NCBI GenBank assembly: GCA_905221605.1
Contig: CAJNDS010000119.1
Span: 127,501 to 191,500 of the forward strand
Direction of reading: 5' to 3'
Length of the DNA: 64,000 bases
DNA from: Symbiodinium natans
Lineage: Eukaryota > Sar > Dinophyceae > Suessiales > Symbiodiniaceae
Positions 32,671 to 44,874 of the stretch are shown here, one piece after another (position 1 is the first letter of the stretch; each line of letters begins with the position of its first letter). A program made the translations under genes and the position numbers. The notes beneath the pieces were generated by a model, which made no database searches, had not been told where the DNA came from, and was given only the letters and a program-made list of their open reading frames with translations.

Positions 32671-35576
32671 AACCAACTTTTCAATTTCAGAGTTCTAGGG
32701 TTTCGGGTTTAGGGTGTAGGTCATCAAGATGCGGATCCCCAATGAGTCATCCATGCGAGGGGGTGAGATATAGTGGTTTCTGATTGCGACCATGACCATG
32801 TAGTGGAAACAATGGGTTCTCCTACGAGAGAAAAAAGCACAAGCAAAGCAAAGCAGGGAGCAAAGCAAAGCTCCACCCATTGTCTGTTGTTCCGGGCCAA
32901 GCAACATTCTGCCAAACACGGTCTATGAACATCTGAGGCACACTTCACGGTCCAAGGCAACCTGGACCGTGGAGGCCACGACTCGAAACCGAGCATGCTA
33001 CTGTGTCATTCATCCTAAGGGCTGGGGTCAATAGAAGCAGAGCTTTGTTCAGTCAAGTTGCTCTGCTCTGACTTCTACAGTTCTACTGGGAAACAGTTCA
33101 TGCCGCTCGTGGAGCTTCTTGATAATCCTCATGGATGAGGAAACGCAAGGACGTACACAAACACGTCTCATGGGTGTGCGCGGCCGTGAGTTGCAAAGCA
33201 AAGCCTGATGATTGCTCGCCCACATCGTGCGAGTCAGTGAGGTGATCAAGGTGAGTCATTCGTCCCATCTGTGCTTGTATGGGAACTCGTACGGTGTCTG
33301 CCTCATCTGCGTTGACTTTCCTGGGGCGCTCCGAGCGGCGCAGTTCCTCTGTTGGTCATCGGATGGCCATCGATGCCCTGTGCACGCACTGCCCTGCCAT
33401 GTTAACGAGCTCCCTCCACAATTTCTTTCTCTCATGTCTCCTCGCCCTGCGCGTGGTGGGAGCAGTGTTTCCCTAGTGATGCCAAGTCCTTTGCTTGGTC
33501 AGTGTCTTGATCTGCGCTGCCCGTCATACCTGTTTTCAGGGCCACGAGTGAACTGGACGTGACTACCCTACTATTTTAGGAGTCCCGTCTTTTCGTAAGC
33601 TCCCACACAGCTTTTCATTGGCACCACCGAGGCGCATGGGATGGCCACGGCGCACTGGGAGCCGATGGAAAGTGGGATCTGGACCGCTTCCCGTCACTTC
33701 GAATCCTCCTGCTTGCAGTTGTAGCCATATGCCTTCTATGGCTGTCGCCTTAAGCCTTGAACTTGTAGACGGAGAAACTTTTGAGGTCGCTTGCATGTTG
33801 TCCATCTCAGACACTTGTTGGCTCGGGTGGCTGCCCTAAACTCTGCCCTGTGCCCAGGTTGCCCAAGACTGGAACTGCGTGGACACCGTTCAACAGTTTG
33901 CTCCGTATGGCTTGCCGAATGGCTCGCGTCCTCACGACAGCCGCGTTGGGATCCCTGGCTATTTCGGCTAGCGGTTTCGGTTAAAGCGTCTAAAGCGTTT
34001 TTCGGCAGTGAAGGGTTCAGGTCCAGGGCCCACAAGATCTGAGGCTTTATGGCCAAGTGCCCATGCCCTTCCCAATGAAGTGGATGCTGTGGGGTGGAGC
34101 CTGGGCGAAGAGATCCGCTCCGGAGATTCCTGTTCCCATTGGCGTGCCTAGTCAAAGGTTTTAAGTCTGCCAAGTGAGGGGTACGAAGGAGCCGAACTAA
34201 GGTTATCTGTGTAGACGCTCCATGTTGCCCATAAGACAGCTGTGCTACAACAGAGCGGTTACAGAGCTCGGGCTTATGTGGGCTTGCCGCTACTTGCGTC
34301 TGTGTGAGTTGCAGCTTCGTGCTTATTCAGGTGCAGCTTTCGTCCCTTCCGTGGTCGGGTGCAGGACCCGCTTATAGTTCACGTATGTTCACGTAAGCAC
34401 AGAGGCTGCGCATCTTGAAGGCCCCTGAAGACCCTTGCGAGGAGGTGAGGACCTGCGAAACGTGCACATCACCGTGCGAGGTCCACCTAACATGATGCTG
34501 GTGCTCTCACCCTTGCTTCTGGGCCAGAACCTGTGTCATAGGGTGATTTTGTAGGCTCGTGGCAACTTCAACGGATGTCGGCAGTGTGTTCGTTCAAGCT
34601 GCACTTTTGCATTCCCACACCGGAATTGCGTAGAGTTCTTCTTGTAGCTTCATGCTAGTGTATGCCTTTGTTCAAGCTACATGAGCCTGAGGTCGTCCAT
34701 CAAAGGATGGTCGTTCGGACGGTATGCATCCATTGCAGATGCGGCGGACTCCAAGCACGTCGCAGCTAGATTCTGATTGCCGTTCTGAATACCATGCTGA
34801 GAGCACTGCGTTTCATTTGCACATGCTCCAGGTGAACCTAGGAACCAGGAAGTGTCATTGTCCGCATTCGATCACGTGGGGTCCGTTGCAAGAGAACGCC
34901 CAGCAATGCTGTCGCGGCCTCAGGTCGATGTGGATCAGCTGTCCACGAGGATACCGCACAAGCGCATGGACTGTGACTGCCTATTCCTGCTTCTTGCCAG
35001 CAGAACCTATTTCTCGAACCCCGGAGCGCTTGAAGCAAGGAAACCGGCAGGTAAACAAGCTGCAACAGCGGCTCCCATGTAATTAAATTGGTTTTTTGTT
35101 GTCGTGGAACAGTTCATTGCGCAAACGCCTGCCATTGCTTAGTGGCAGAGCATACTCCAGTGAGAAGCAAGTGCGAAGCAAGTGAGAAGCGCGGGGTTTT
35201 GCATGTTTGGTTGCATGCTTACACGTCTCTTCAAGCCCACCCCAAGACCTTTCCTCAAAATTCTGAAAGCAATGGCCCTTTGGCCTTTGAGGCTCTTTGC
35301 CGAAGGGGGCGTGAGCCCTAGCCAGGGCCAGACCGAAGCTTTCAACTTCACGTGGCGCGGCGGCGAGCGAGAGAAGTGTTGATGGACCTTGGGTGCCCCA
35401 AAGACAGGGATTTCGGGGATTTCGGGGATTTCTTTTTCGAGCCTTCATGGGCCTTTCCAAACGATGCCCAGGTGCCGGTGATGTGTGTGTGAGAGAGAGA
35501 TGCTGGAGGGTAAGGGTCCGGCCGCCGCTGGCAGCGTAGCTTCTGAACCTTAAGCCTTTCGCATCTTTGAGCTTTG

Positions 35577-35597
35577 GGGGGGGGGGGGGGGGGTTGG
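35577..35597. repeat. PolyG tract
   Basis: About 17 uninterrupted G bases followed by TTGGGG. Confidence 0.95.
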
Positions 35598-36239
35598 GGC
35601 GTTTTGCAGCATTTGCAGCGCAAGGGTGTTGGCACCTCCGGGCGAGCTAGACATGGACATTTGGGGCCTACACTTGGAGAAGTCCAGCCCAGAGCTGCAG
35701 CACGAGAAGGACCGGTTTGCGCGCTCTGAGATGATGCTCTGCTGATGCCACATTGACATGTACGTGTGGGCGTGCAGGTTTGGACCTTGTGAGTGAGTGC
35801 ACTTCCGGGTTCAACTCCTTATTCACCGACCCATTGGATCTTGCTACATGGTGCTGCGAAAGTCTCAACGGTGGAACGATGGCTGGGCTTAAGCCTCATC
35901 GTCGTGTCAACAAGAAAGACCCAGGTGGATGAAATGCAGCCTTGCCATGATGTAAACAACCCTGATGTGACGGTCGATCGTTGAGGGGAAGGTGTGCTCA
36001 TTCCTCCTATGTTGTGGCAAGTGCCAGGCTGCTACACACGTTGGGAGTATGTGCTCCACCGGTTGCTTTCCTGGATGTGTGGTGATGCTGCTCTTGATGT
36101 AGCAGTGGCAGTCTTTGTGAGTGTCAGGATCTCTTCGAGTGGGACCGAGAATGTGAGAAGCGGTGGGTTGTAGCAGTGTAGCTGGCAATGCAGGAATGCT
36201 GAACAGGCCCAAGGTGCCACCGTACGGGTCCCACTGCTG

Positions 36240-37660
36240 TGAGAGGAGCGGCTGCCGAGCTGGGCGAACTTCTACGGCTGGACGGCGGAGTTGCAGGCGC
36301 TGCCGTCCTCAACAGCTTACGTTGTGACAAACCGCATACCACGCCTGTCCCCTCTAGTGTGCATAAAGCGTAAGCAGCCCGCAGCAGCCCTGAGCATCTT
36401 CATCTGGCATGGTCCCCCCGGCTGCATGCCATGCCCTTGCCCGAATCAAGATCTGCAGTCGGCCTGACAGGTTCACCGGCAGCTTGGCAAAGATGCTCTT
36501 GCGTTGCGAGTTGTTCTCAAGTAGAGCATGGCAAAGACGGCAAAGTTCACACGCCAGGAAATCAGCGAGCAGTGTTGTAGCAGCTTGCGGTCGGTCAGAA
36601 AGCGCACAGGCTACGTACTGTAGTATGCACCGTGCCGAGGATGATGCTGTGAGCATTGCTGGACCCAGAAGCAGCAAGAAAAAAAAAATTGCTGGCGTGC
36701 AGGGTCCAGAAGGTGTCAGGATATGGATTGCCAAGCTCCTGCACCTTGGTCCTTGCTTGGGCGCTGCTTCAGGTGCTTGCCGAGAGTTCACAGGGATGAC
36801 GCCGAAGCCCCATTGAGGGAGGAAGCGACAGGAAGCAGTGCGACTGCTGAGCTGCTGCGACGTAGAGCTGATACTGTGGACAGGTCTGTACAGTACTATG
36901 GCAGAATCTTTTGCAACTGTGCACAGCGAAACTGGCTCCACTTCACCCTTCCAAGGTATGTGGTGGTCACCAGCGAGCCTGGAGTGCTGTATGACATGAT
37001 GGACAATCCACTGCGGAAGCCTCGGTGTTTCATTCAAGATGCTAAGATGGGTGAGTGATGTGCTGTGGTGATGTGGGCCCCAGTACCCTAGGCCGGTGCT
37101 GGACTCCAACACGACTGGGCCAGGTGGTTGGAGGTCGGCTGAGTCCTGCCGTGGCCCGTTTCCTTGGCAAGCTTTTCCTTGGCAGGTTTGAGGTGGACGA
37201 GAATGTTACCAGAGCTCCCGAGGCACTGATTGGGGGCCAAGGTGTGACAATTGTGACAACTGTTGCTCAACTCCATTTTCTCCCTGTTTTTAACTTGTGC
37301 TTCTTCCACGAGACCCTCGCAAGAAGTCGGGCCTTCGATGCTGACTCTCTGGCAGCTCCGCTAGCCTTGTTTGCGCTGTTCCAGATCCTGCGGTCGACCC
37401 ACGCGATCACGATCAATGCAACAGCTGCAGCCTCTCGGCAGGTTTAGGGTTGACAGATGTTTGTGGGATTTGCTGCGGCAGATTGAGAGCTCGAGCTGTT
37501 CTGATGCAGCGGAAGAATGGGTCTGTAGGTAGGAGCCCGGGAAGCTTTGCGGAATGTGCCTGTTGGCAAATCGAGGAAACTCTGGTCACTGGCTATTTGT
37601 ACTTCACCCAGAGGGTCTATCAGAATGGCTCTGCCGGGCTCTCAGAAGGGTTCATTTAAG
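36240..37660 (+). other. Group of exon-like + frames, unknown
   Basis: Four consecutive + frames have protein-like composition: about 36240-36350 (AAAELGELLRLDGGVAGAAV), about 36810-37058 (RSVQYYGRIFCNCAQRNWLH), about 37160-37445 (LGKLFLGRFEVDENVTRAPE) and about 37545-37659 (IEETLVTGYLYFTQRVYQNG). They may be exons of one gene. No family is recognised. A 252-codon minus-strand frame (36354-37112) overlaps them and cannot be excluded. Confidence 0.3.
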
Positions 37661-37669
37661 TATGCTCCA

Positions 37670-38915
37670 TCCGCCTTCGCTCCACGTGGGCCAGTAGAAT
37701 CTAGTTCTAAGGGCTTGACTACTACTTCTGCTGTGCGTTGGATTGGTTGTGAACCCTGTCTTGTGGCATCCGCACTGCCTTGGCCCTGACTGCTTGTGCT
37801 GAGCTCCCTGGCACAATGCTGATGCGGCAAGATCTCCAAGTCTGGGCTCCTTGGCTGCACAAAGGAGGCACAGGAGGCGCAAGGTTTCACGGCACTTCTT
37901 GCTGACGCCAGGACTGTGGAACCGGCTTCGACTGCTCCAATATGCAGGCTGAGTGAGTGCCTGGTTGCCTTGCAGAACGTTAGATATGCCACGCTTTAAC
38001 CATGCTATGGCTATGGCTATGGGTTCTTTTGCCTCTACATGCTGCTGCAAGTTCGATTACGCAGACAAAAGCTTAATGTGACAGCGCGTCCGTGCAGCCC
38101 CTGAACAACAGCGACACGGCCGTGACCGTCTCGACGGAGCCCTGGCTCTGGCCTTAAATCGAAGACCGCTTTCTGCACAGGTGCGTGTCCGGTTCCTCTC
38201 GTTAGGCTATTCGGCTGTCGTTCGGTGCGCATGCTGCATGCTCAGAAAATGCCGAGGGATGCCACCAGCTTCGACTTGCTTCCGGGCCTTGTGGAGTTCC
38301 GCATTCAGCTGCCTGACGAACTGCCCCGTAGGCTGAAGGCAGAGGGAGGGGGGTCGCGCAGTCGGTCAATGTCGGTCAGTAGACGGGGTTTGCGGCTGCG
38401 GAGGTCATCGTGCCCCCGTATAGCTTCATGGGTGCAGACACCCGACCAGGCTCCGGCTGGCCGAGCGTTCAGCCGTTTGGGCATTTCGGTGCTTAAGGTC
38501 CATTGCAGGTCTGTGAAAAAAAATGCGTGTACCGTAGGCCCTGTAGGACTGTAGGCCCTGGAATTAGGCCCTGTCGGCCTTGTCGGCTCAGTTCTCCCCA
38601 GGCAGCTTAGCAGGGCCGCTGGTCCAATATGAGCTGCAAGTCGACACTGGCGAGGACCCAAATGTCGAGCTCGCAAGGTGGGATCGGGTTTGACGCACAA
38701 CTCGGTAACCCCATATCCTCACTTGATTCAAGAGATCGCCTCCTTTCTGGATCGAGGCCCAGGGTGCTCCCGGGCGGCGCCTTCCCGCAACCAGGGGCGC
38801 AGCCTCCCGGCCCAAGCAACAAACATCAATGAGCCCCATGTGGTATCCAGCTCGTCCCAGTGCACTTTTGCCGCGGTGGCTGTTTGGCGCGCAGTGTCGA
38901 GAGATGGGGAGAGTC
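37670..38915. other. Unassigned region
   Basis: A + frame at about 38225-38380 (containing FDLLPGLVEFRIQLPDELP) and one at about 38608-38690 (GPLVQYELQVDTGEDPNVEL) look like exons by composition. No domain recognised. They lie just upstream of the Ig-like exon at 38924 and could belong to the same gene. Confidence 0.3.
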
Positions 38916-38923
38916 ATGCCCAG

Positions 38924-38985
38924 GTATGTGGCCGCCGCCACGACGATCACATTCTACTTCGACGAGGAGGCATTGCACGAAGAAC
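38924..38985 (+). CDS. Possible Ig-like (SbsA/Big_5-type) domain exon
   Basis: After an AG before G acceptor the frame reads YVAAATTITFYFDEEAL. The pattern T-I-T-x-x-F-[DN]-E is the second-strand signature of SbsA/Big_5 bacterial-type Ig-like domains, and it matches the better supported exon at 62368. The rest of the domain was not found nearby. The frame ends at a stop at 39009-39011, so the exon end is unknown. Confidence 0.4.
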
Positions 38986-39011
38986 AGGATGAGATGCGGC
39001 CACTGTGGTGA

Positions 39012-40765
39012 GCCATCGTGAGGCAATAGAGGTCCTAGCGGTCACCTTAACCTTAGCAACCCGCGAGCTTCGACTCTCCGACTTCCTCCGTCTTGGGTAA
39101 ATCGCGGATTCCAGACACTTCTTGCGTCGCTTCCTCTTACTGTACCTAGTGCCAACAAAGTGCCGCAGGTCGTTGCCGGCGTGGGCAGTCTCCTTTTCTG
39201 CGACGCATCAGAACCGGCGCGCTTTGAAGAGGTTCGATTTTGAAGGGAACGGCCGCCATCTGAATGCCGTAGATCTTCATGGTCTTCAGCTCATGGGTTG
39301 ATGTTTGGTGAGCAGCTGTCACCCAGCAACGCAATGCACAACCTCTTTGCACGACACGAGACTCTGGACCCGAAGCCAACGCATCGATAGCCTAATCCCA
39401 GATCAACAACTGCGAGGACCCCGAGCTTTGTTCCCTGGCCACTTTTGGTGACGGGTCTGCCGCCTCCTTGGACGTCCATCACTTTGCCAAGGTGCAGCGC
39501 AGGTCGGGTGATCTCCCTCTCGCTCTCTCGCTCTCTCGCTCTCTCGCTCTCTCGCTGTCTCGCTCTCTCGCTCTCTTGCTCTCTCTGTCTCTCGCTCTCT
39601 CTCCCTCTCTGTCTGTCTCCCGCTCTCCCTCTCTCTCTCTCTCTTTCTGTCTCTGTTTTGGAGAAGGGAGGGAGAGCAAGATGAGGGGACGGTGGCAGGG
39701 TGGTCACCTGGCGGCTTCCGCAGGCCCATCGCAGCAGACAGCATTTTTCTGGCTAACAGCTGCGCCTCAAGTTTTCTGATGCCTACTCCGTGTGCAAGAC
39801 TGTATTGTCATTGCTGGCAATGGTAGGCACGTTGCACTTCACAATCCTTCGGCCATCCCTTGCAGGTCCTTGCCTACGGCCAGAGAATTCGCCTTGTCAT
39901 GCCAGCTGCTGGCCCATGATTATCTCTAAGCCTTATCAGGTCTGTGGCGTTCACAGGACACAAAAGATTCTATCTAGAGAGTGCCAAACACATCTCTGCA
40001 ATTGCTGCAGTCCAAGGAGGGTCTCTTCGTTGCGGCCCGTCGGCCACTCGCTGCAGCAGCCTATCATGGCGGCAGCGCCTCGCACGAAACAGGAGTATAA
40101 CGGTAACCAAAAATGCGCAGATAGATGCTGTTGCCACGAGGACCGTAGTGCAGGTTTCAAGAAGTGTCCTTGTCCCGCTGGTGCAGGCTTTTCCATCCGT
40201 GAGGGTGACATCATCCCTCCAGCGGCACAGCCGCAAATATTGGGTCTTTCAGTCGCTCAAGGTCAAGGTTCTCGAAACACGTATCGCATGTGAATATTGT
40301 GAATGGTTTGCAATCTCTCCTGGTCTCACCTCAGACTGATACATTCAGGTAGTGCTTGAAGTTTAGTGATGGCCCTTCGCTCCTACTGCTCGCTCTTCCC
40401 TCTATCTAAACAGATGGTACCTTTCCCCCCCCCACCCGCGCAAGAATCTATGTTTGGGTTGTTTTCTGGGAGGGGTTTATCCTGTGTCTGATGGGACGTG
40501 GGTCAACAATCTTCTATATTTACAATTTTGAAAAAGCAACTGATGGCTTCAAACCAAGATGCGCAGCATTCTTGTTTTTTGGTCGTGTTCCTGGGGGCCT
40601 AGGTCAAAGCGATTTGAACTGATAGCCTCAGCAGTCAATGTTTGAGAATCAAGAGACTGGGGCATGTAGTCTTCATTGAAAAGTGCAAAAGCTATCCCAG
40701 CCCTGAGGAGCCAAGAGCCAAAATGCCACTCTTGGGTGTTGAGTTATCTTGCTCCGAGGCTTTGA
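39012..40765. other. No recognised gene
   Basis: Contains the polypyrimidine tract at 39519. Two overlapping + frames at 39790-40293 and 39944-40339 have no recognised motif. Nothing else seen. Confidence 0.3.
39519..39656. repeat. (CT)n / CTCTCG microsatellite
   Basis: About 140 bp of CTCTCTCG and CTCTCTGT units on the + strand. Ser/Leu-rich and Arg/Glu-rich open frames over it are not genes. Confidence 0.95.
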
Positions 40766-40768
40766 GTG

Positions 40769-43598
40769 AGGAGCATCAGCCGCCCCAGCCCACGCACATC
40801 ATCAGCATCAGCCGCGCTGCCCTTCGCCCTTCGCCCCGGGCTGGCGCACATCATGAGCATCAGCCGCGCTGCCCTTTGCCCTTCAGCCCCGAGCCGGTGT
40901 GCATCATGAGCATCAGCCGCGCTGCCCTTCGCCCTTCGCCCCAGGCCGGCGCACATCATGAGCATCAGCCGCGCTGCCCTTTGCCCTTCAACCCCCAGCC
41001 CGCGCCCATCATGAGCATCAGCCGTGCTGCCCTGTGCCCTTCAGCCGCGAACCATCACGCCAGACGCGCTGCCCGTTCCCTTCTGACCCGAGCCCGCGCG
41101 CATCATGAGCATCAGCGCAGCCCTTTGCCCTTCAGCCTCAAGCCGGCGCGCATCGTGAGCATCAGCCGCGCTGCCCTTGGCGCTTCAGCCCCGAGCCGGC
41201 GCGCATTATGAGCATCAGCCGCGCTGCCCTTCTCCCTTCAGCCCCGAGCCGATGCGCATCATGAGCATCAGCCGTGTTGCCCTTTGCCCTTCAGCCCCGA
41301 GCCGGCGCGCATCATGAGCATCAGCCGCGCTGCAGTTTTTGCCCTTCAGCCCCGAGCCGGCGAGCATCATGAGCATCAGCCGCGCTGCCCTTCACCCTTC
41401 AGCCCCGAGCCGATGCGCATCATGAGCATCAGCGGTGCTGCCCTTTGCCCTTCAGCCCCGAGCCGGCGCGCATCATGAGCATCAGCCGCGCTGCAGTTTT
41501 TGCCTTTCAGCCCCGAGCCGGCGAGCATCATGAGCATCAGCCGCGCTGCCCTTCGCCCTTCAGCCCCGAACCAGCGCGCCGCGCTGCCCTTTGCGCTTCG
41601 GCCCGAGCCAGCGCGCATCATGAGCATCAGCCGCGCTGCCCTTGGCCCTTCAGCCCCGAGCCGGCGCGGATCATGAGCATCAGCCGCGCTGCCCTTCGCC
41701 CTTCAGCCCCGAAGCAGCGCGCCAGCCGCGCTGCCCTTTGCCCTTCGGCCCGAGCCAGCGCGCATCATGAGCATCAGCCGCGCTGCCCTTTGCGAGCCGG
41801 AGCGCATCATGAGCATCAGCCGCGCTGCCCTTCGCCCTTCAGCGCTACCCTTTGCCCTTCAGCCCCGAGCGGGCGCGCATCATGAGCATCAGCCGCGCTG
41901 CCCTTCTCCCTTCAGCCCCGAGCCGATGCGCATCATGAGCATCAGCGGTGCTGCCCTTTGCCCTTCAGCCCCGAGCCGGCGCACATCATGAGCATCAGTC
42001 GCGCTGCAATTTTTGCCCTTCAGCCCCGAGCCGGCGAGCGTCATGAGCATCAGCCGCGCTGCCCTTCGCCCTTCAGCCCCGAACCAGTGCGCCAGCCGCG
42101 CTGCCCTTCACCCTTCGGCCCGAGCCAGCGCGCATCATGAGCATCAGCCGCGCAGCCCTTTGCCCTTCAGCCCCGAGCCGGCGCGCATCATGAGCATCAG
42201 CCGCGCTGCCCTTCGCCCTTCAGCCCCGAACCAGCGCGCCAGCCGCGCTGCCCTCTGCCGTTCGGCCCGAATCAGCCGCGCTGCCCTTTGTCCTTCAGCC
42301 CCGAGCCGGCGCGCATCATGAGCATCAGCCGCGCTGCCCTTCGCCCTTCAGCCCCGAACCAGCGCGCCAGCCGCGCTGCCCTCTGCCCTTCGGCCCGAGC
42401 CAGCGCGCATCATGAGCATCAGCCGCGCTGCCCTTTGCGAGCCGGCGCGCATCATTAGCATCAACCGCGCTGCCCTTCGCCCTTCAGCCCCGAGCCGGCG
42501 CGCATCATGAGCATCAGCCGCGCTGCCCTTCGCCCTTCAGCCCCGAACCAGCGTCTGAGCCAGCGCACATCATGAGTATCAGCCGCGCTACCCTTTGCCC
42601 TTCAGCCCCGAGCGGGCGCGCATCATGAGCATCAGCCGCGCTGCCCTTTGCCCTTCATCCCCAACCCGGCGCGCATCATGAGCATCAGCCGCACTGCCCT
42701 TCGCCCTTCAGCCCCGAGGCGGCGCGCATCATGAGCATCAGCCGCGCTGCCCTTCGCCCTTCAGCCCCGAACCAGCGCGCCAGCCGCGCTGCCCTTTGCC
42801 CTTCGGCCCGAGCCAGCGCGCATCATGAGCATCAGCCGCGCTGCCCTTTGCCCTTCAGCCCCGAGGCGGCGCGCATCATGAGCATCAGCCGCGCTGCCCT
42901 TCGCCCTTCAGCCCCGAACCAGCGCGCCAGCCGCGCTGCCCTCTGCCCTTCGGCCCGAGCCAGCGCGCATCATGAGCATCAGCCGCGCTGCCCTTTGCGA
43001 GCCGGCGCGCATCATTAGCATCAACCGCGCTGCCCTTCGCCCTTCAGCCCCGAGCCGGCGCGCATCATGAGCATCAGCCGCGCTGCCCTTCGCCCTTCAG
43101 CCCCGAACCAGCGCCCGAGCCAGCGCACATCATGAGTATCAGCCGCGCTACCCTTTGCCCTTCAGCCCCGAGCGGGCGCGCATCATGAGCATCAGCCGCG
43201 CTGCCCTTTGCCCTTCATCCCCGAGCCGGCGCGCATCATGAGCATCAGCCGCGCTGCCCTTCGCCCTTCAGCCCCGAACCAGCGTGCCAGCCGCGCTGCC
43301 CTTTGCCCTTCGGCCCGAGCCAGCGCGCATCATGAGCATCAGCCGCGCTGCCCTGTGCCCTTCAGCCCGAGGCGGCGCGCATCATGAGCATCAGCCGCGC
43401 TGCCCTTCGCCCTTCAGCCCCGAACCAGCGCGCCAGCCGCGCTGGCCTTTGCCCTTTGGCCCGAGCCAGCGCGCATCATGAGCATCAGCCGCGCTGCCCT
43501 TTGCCCTTCAGCCCCCGAGGCGGCGCGCATCATGAGCATCAGCCGCGCTGCCCTTTGCCCTTCAGCCCCGAACCAGCGTTCACCGTGAGCGTCAGCTG
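40769..43598. repeat. Satellite array, 53-bp and 94-bp units with higher-order repeat
   Basis: About 2.8 kb of tandem units. The base unit is 53 bp and contains CATCATGAGCATCAGCCGCG (for example starts at 42821 and 42874). A second class is 94 bp, made of the 53-bp unit plus a 41-bp partial unit (starts at 42727 to 42821 and 42874 to 42968). Sequence at about 42350-42660 recurs almost unchanged 560 bp downstream at 42910-43220. Another block carrying GCAGTTTTTGCC recurs at 41332, 41492 and 42006. Neither unit length is a multiple of three and one frame contains TGA, so no reading frame crosses the array. The many His/Arg/Pro/Ser frames here are artefacts. Confidence 0.97.
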
Positions 43599-43639
43599 CG
43601 AGCTTGTTCAGGAGCTCGGAACTGGCTTGTGAAGTTTAA

Positions 43640-43700
43640 CGCTGGGGGAAAGGGGGAGTGGGGGGTTAGGGGGAGTGGGGGGTGGGGGGGGGAGGGGGTG
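43640..43700. repeat. G-rich tract flanking the satellite
   Basis: GGGGGAGTGGGG-type repeats on the + strand directly after the satellite array. Confidence 0.85.
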
Positions 43701-44870
43701 GACACTTTAAACGGAGCCCAGCTGTTTGTGCCTGAGAGTCAACCTTTAAGACAAGTCTCCTCGTATCCGAAGTAAGCCAGTTGTTAACGGACAAACGCAC
43801 ATAAATCCTGTAGGTTTGCACTGCAACGGCGCGTTTTTGGCAAGCCACCGGGAATGAAGGGCAGCTCCTGGGACCCTCAGCAAGCCCGAAAATGTGTGCA
43901 AGTCTGGACCATTGCGATGGAATTGAAAGGGAATCGCGATGTAAAGTCAGGGAATGCTCGCATTCATCTACGTGACGCTCTCATGTGCATGCTACTTTTT
44001 CAGAGTAAGGGATGATAGCCAGGGGGGGCCTCGATTGTAGGTTTACATGGCGTTATGAAGATTCCTGAGTTGTTTGCTTTTTCTAGCCTATCCCTCGTGA
44101 CTGGTTGTTGAAACATAGTTAAAAACACTACATATACACGTGCTGAAAACGCTGGTGTCCGCAGCATATCTGGCCGTGTGACCCATGTTGGCTCTTTGCC
44201 TAAATTCCAGCGTCTACTTGGGGATAGTCTTGGGGATTGCTGTGTCCCGATGTGTATTTCCGCCTCCTGTAGGCTGTGTGAAGTTGTTTGCGTGTGAATT
44301 TATCGGCTTCACATGCACAGGTGTAAATTGATGGAATGTTAACGGGAATTGCCATATAAAGCTACAGGATGTATGGCGTTCCTACAGTATCAGTTTACAG
44401 AACAAAAGTTGAAAGTATAAGCGCATAAATAAATGACATAAATATAAAGAAGCATAAATACATAAATGAATATACTCGTATTTATATACACTGCAAGCGC
44501 CCTGAGCGTCCTAAGCGCCTTCCTTTGCTTCATATGGTGCGCTTTAGTTCTGTGGAATCCTGGAAGCTTGGAAGAGGCATCATGCAAATAGTTCGCTTTG
44601 TCGGAGGGACGTGGATCAGAAGATGTTGTAAGTGATGGAGGAAATCCTCCACAGCATTGGTGGGGGGGGGGGGGGGGGGGGGTTGTAGGATTTGCATTGG
44701 AGCCTCCATACTACGAACCCGCAGTTTTTTCTGGTATGCGCAAAGTTCTCAAGGGTGTGTCATGCACGTGATAGGCAGTGAAGGCCATCTGCGCTTCTAG
44801 TGAAGGGCGAGTGGGGAGTTTTTACACAAAGCTGTTCAAGCATGTGTTTAAGCAGCTCACTCACAGGATG
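43701..44870. other. Less GC-rich island without genes
   Basis: Base composition shifts towards A/T here, most clearly at 44400-44490, which is rich in ATAAATA-like words. No domain, RNA gene or tandem array is recognised. A polyG tract at 44660 ends the AT-richer part. Confidence 0.5.
44660..44684. repeat. PolyG tract
   Basis: About 22 uninterrupted G bases. Confidence 0.95.
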
Positions 44871-44874
44871 GGCT

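Larger units (their letters stand above)
31310..36235. other. Unassigned region
   Basis: No domain recognised. It contains the diverged duplication at 31925-32670. Open + frames at 33212-33562, 33618-33839 and 34724-35086 have no recognised motif. Remaining 3' exons of the M28 gene could be among them, but I could not match any. Confidence 0.3.

Noticed and set aside
36354-37112. 252-codon minus-strand frame as a gene
   Set aside because: It overlaps several + frames with similar coding character, shows no known motif and has an F/L run caused by a short poly-A tract on the + strand (about nine A). Left unassigned.
39479-39684. Arg/Glu-rich coiled-coil protein on the minus strand
   Set aside because: Translation of the (CT)n/CTCTCG microsatellite.
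40769-43598. CRISPR-like array
   Set aside because: Units are contiguous tandem copies without unique spacers, and the genome is eukaryotic.
40642-43632. Many open frames encoding His/Arg/Pro/Ser-rich repeat proteins
   Set aside because: They come from the 53/94-bp satellite. The unit lengths shift frame at each copy and one frame has TGA, so no frame persists beyond a few units.
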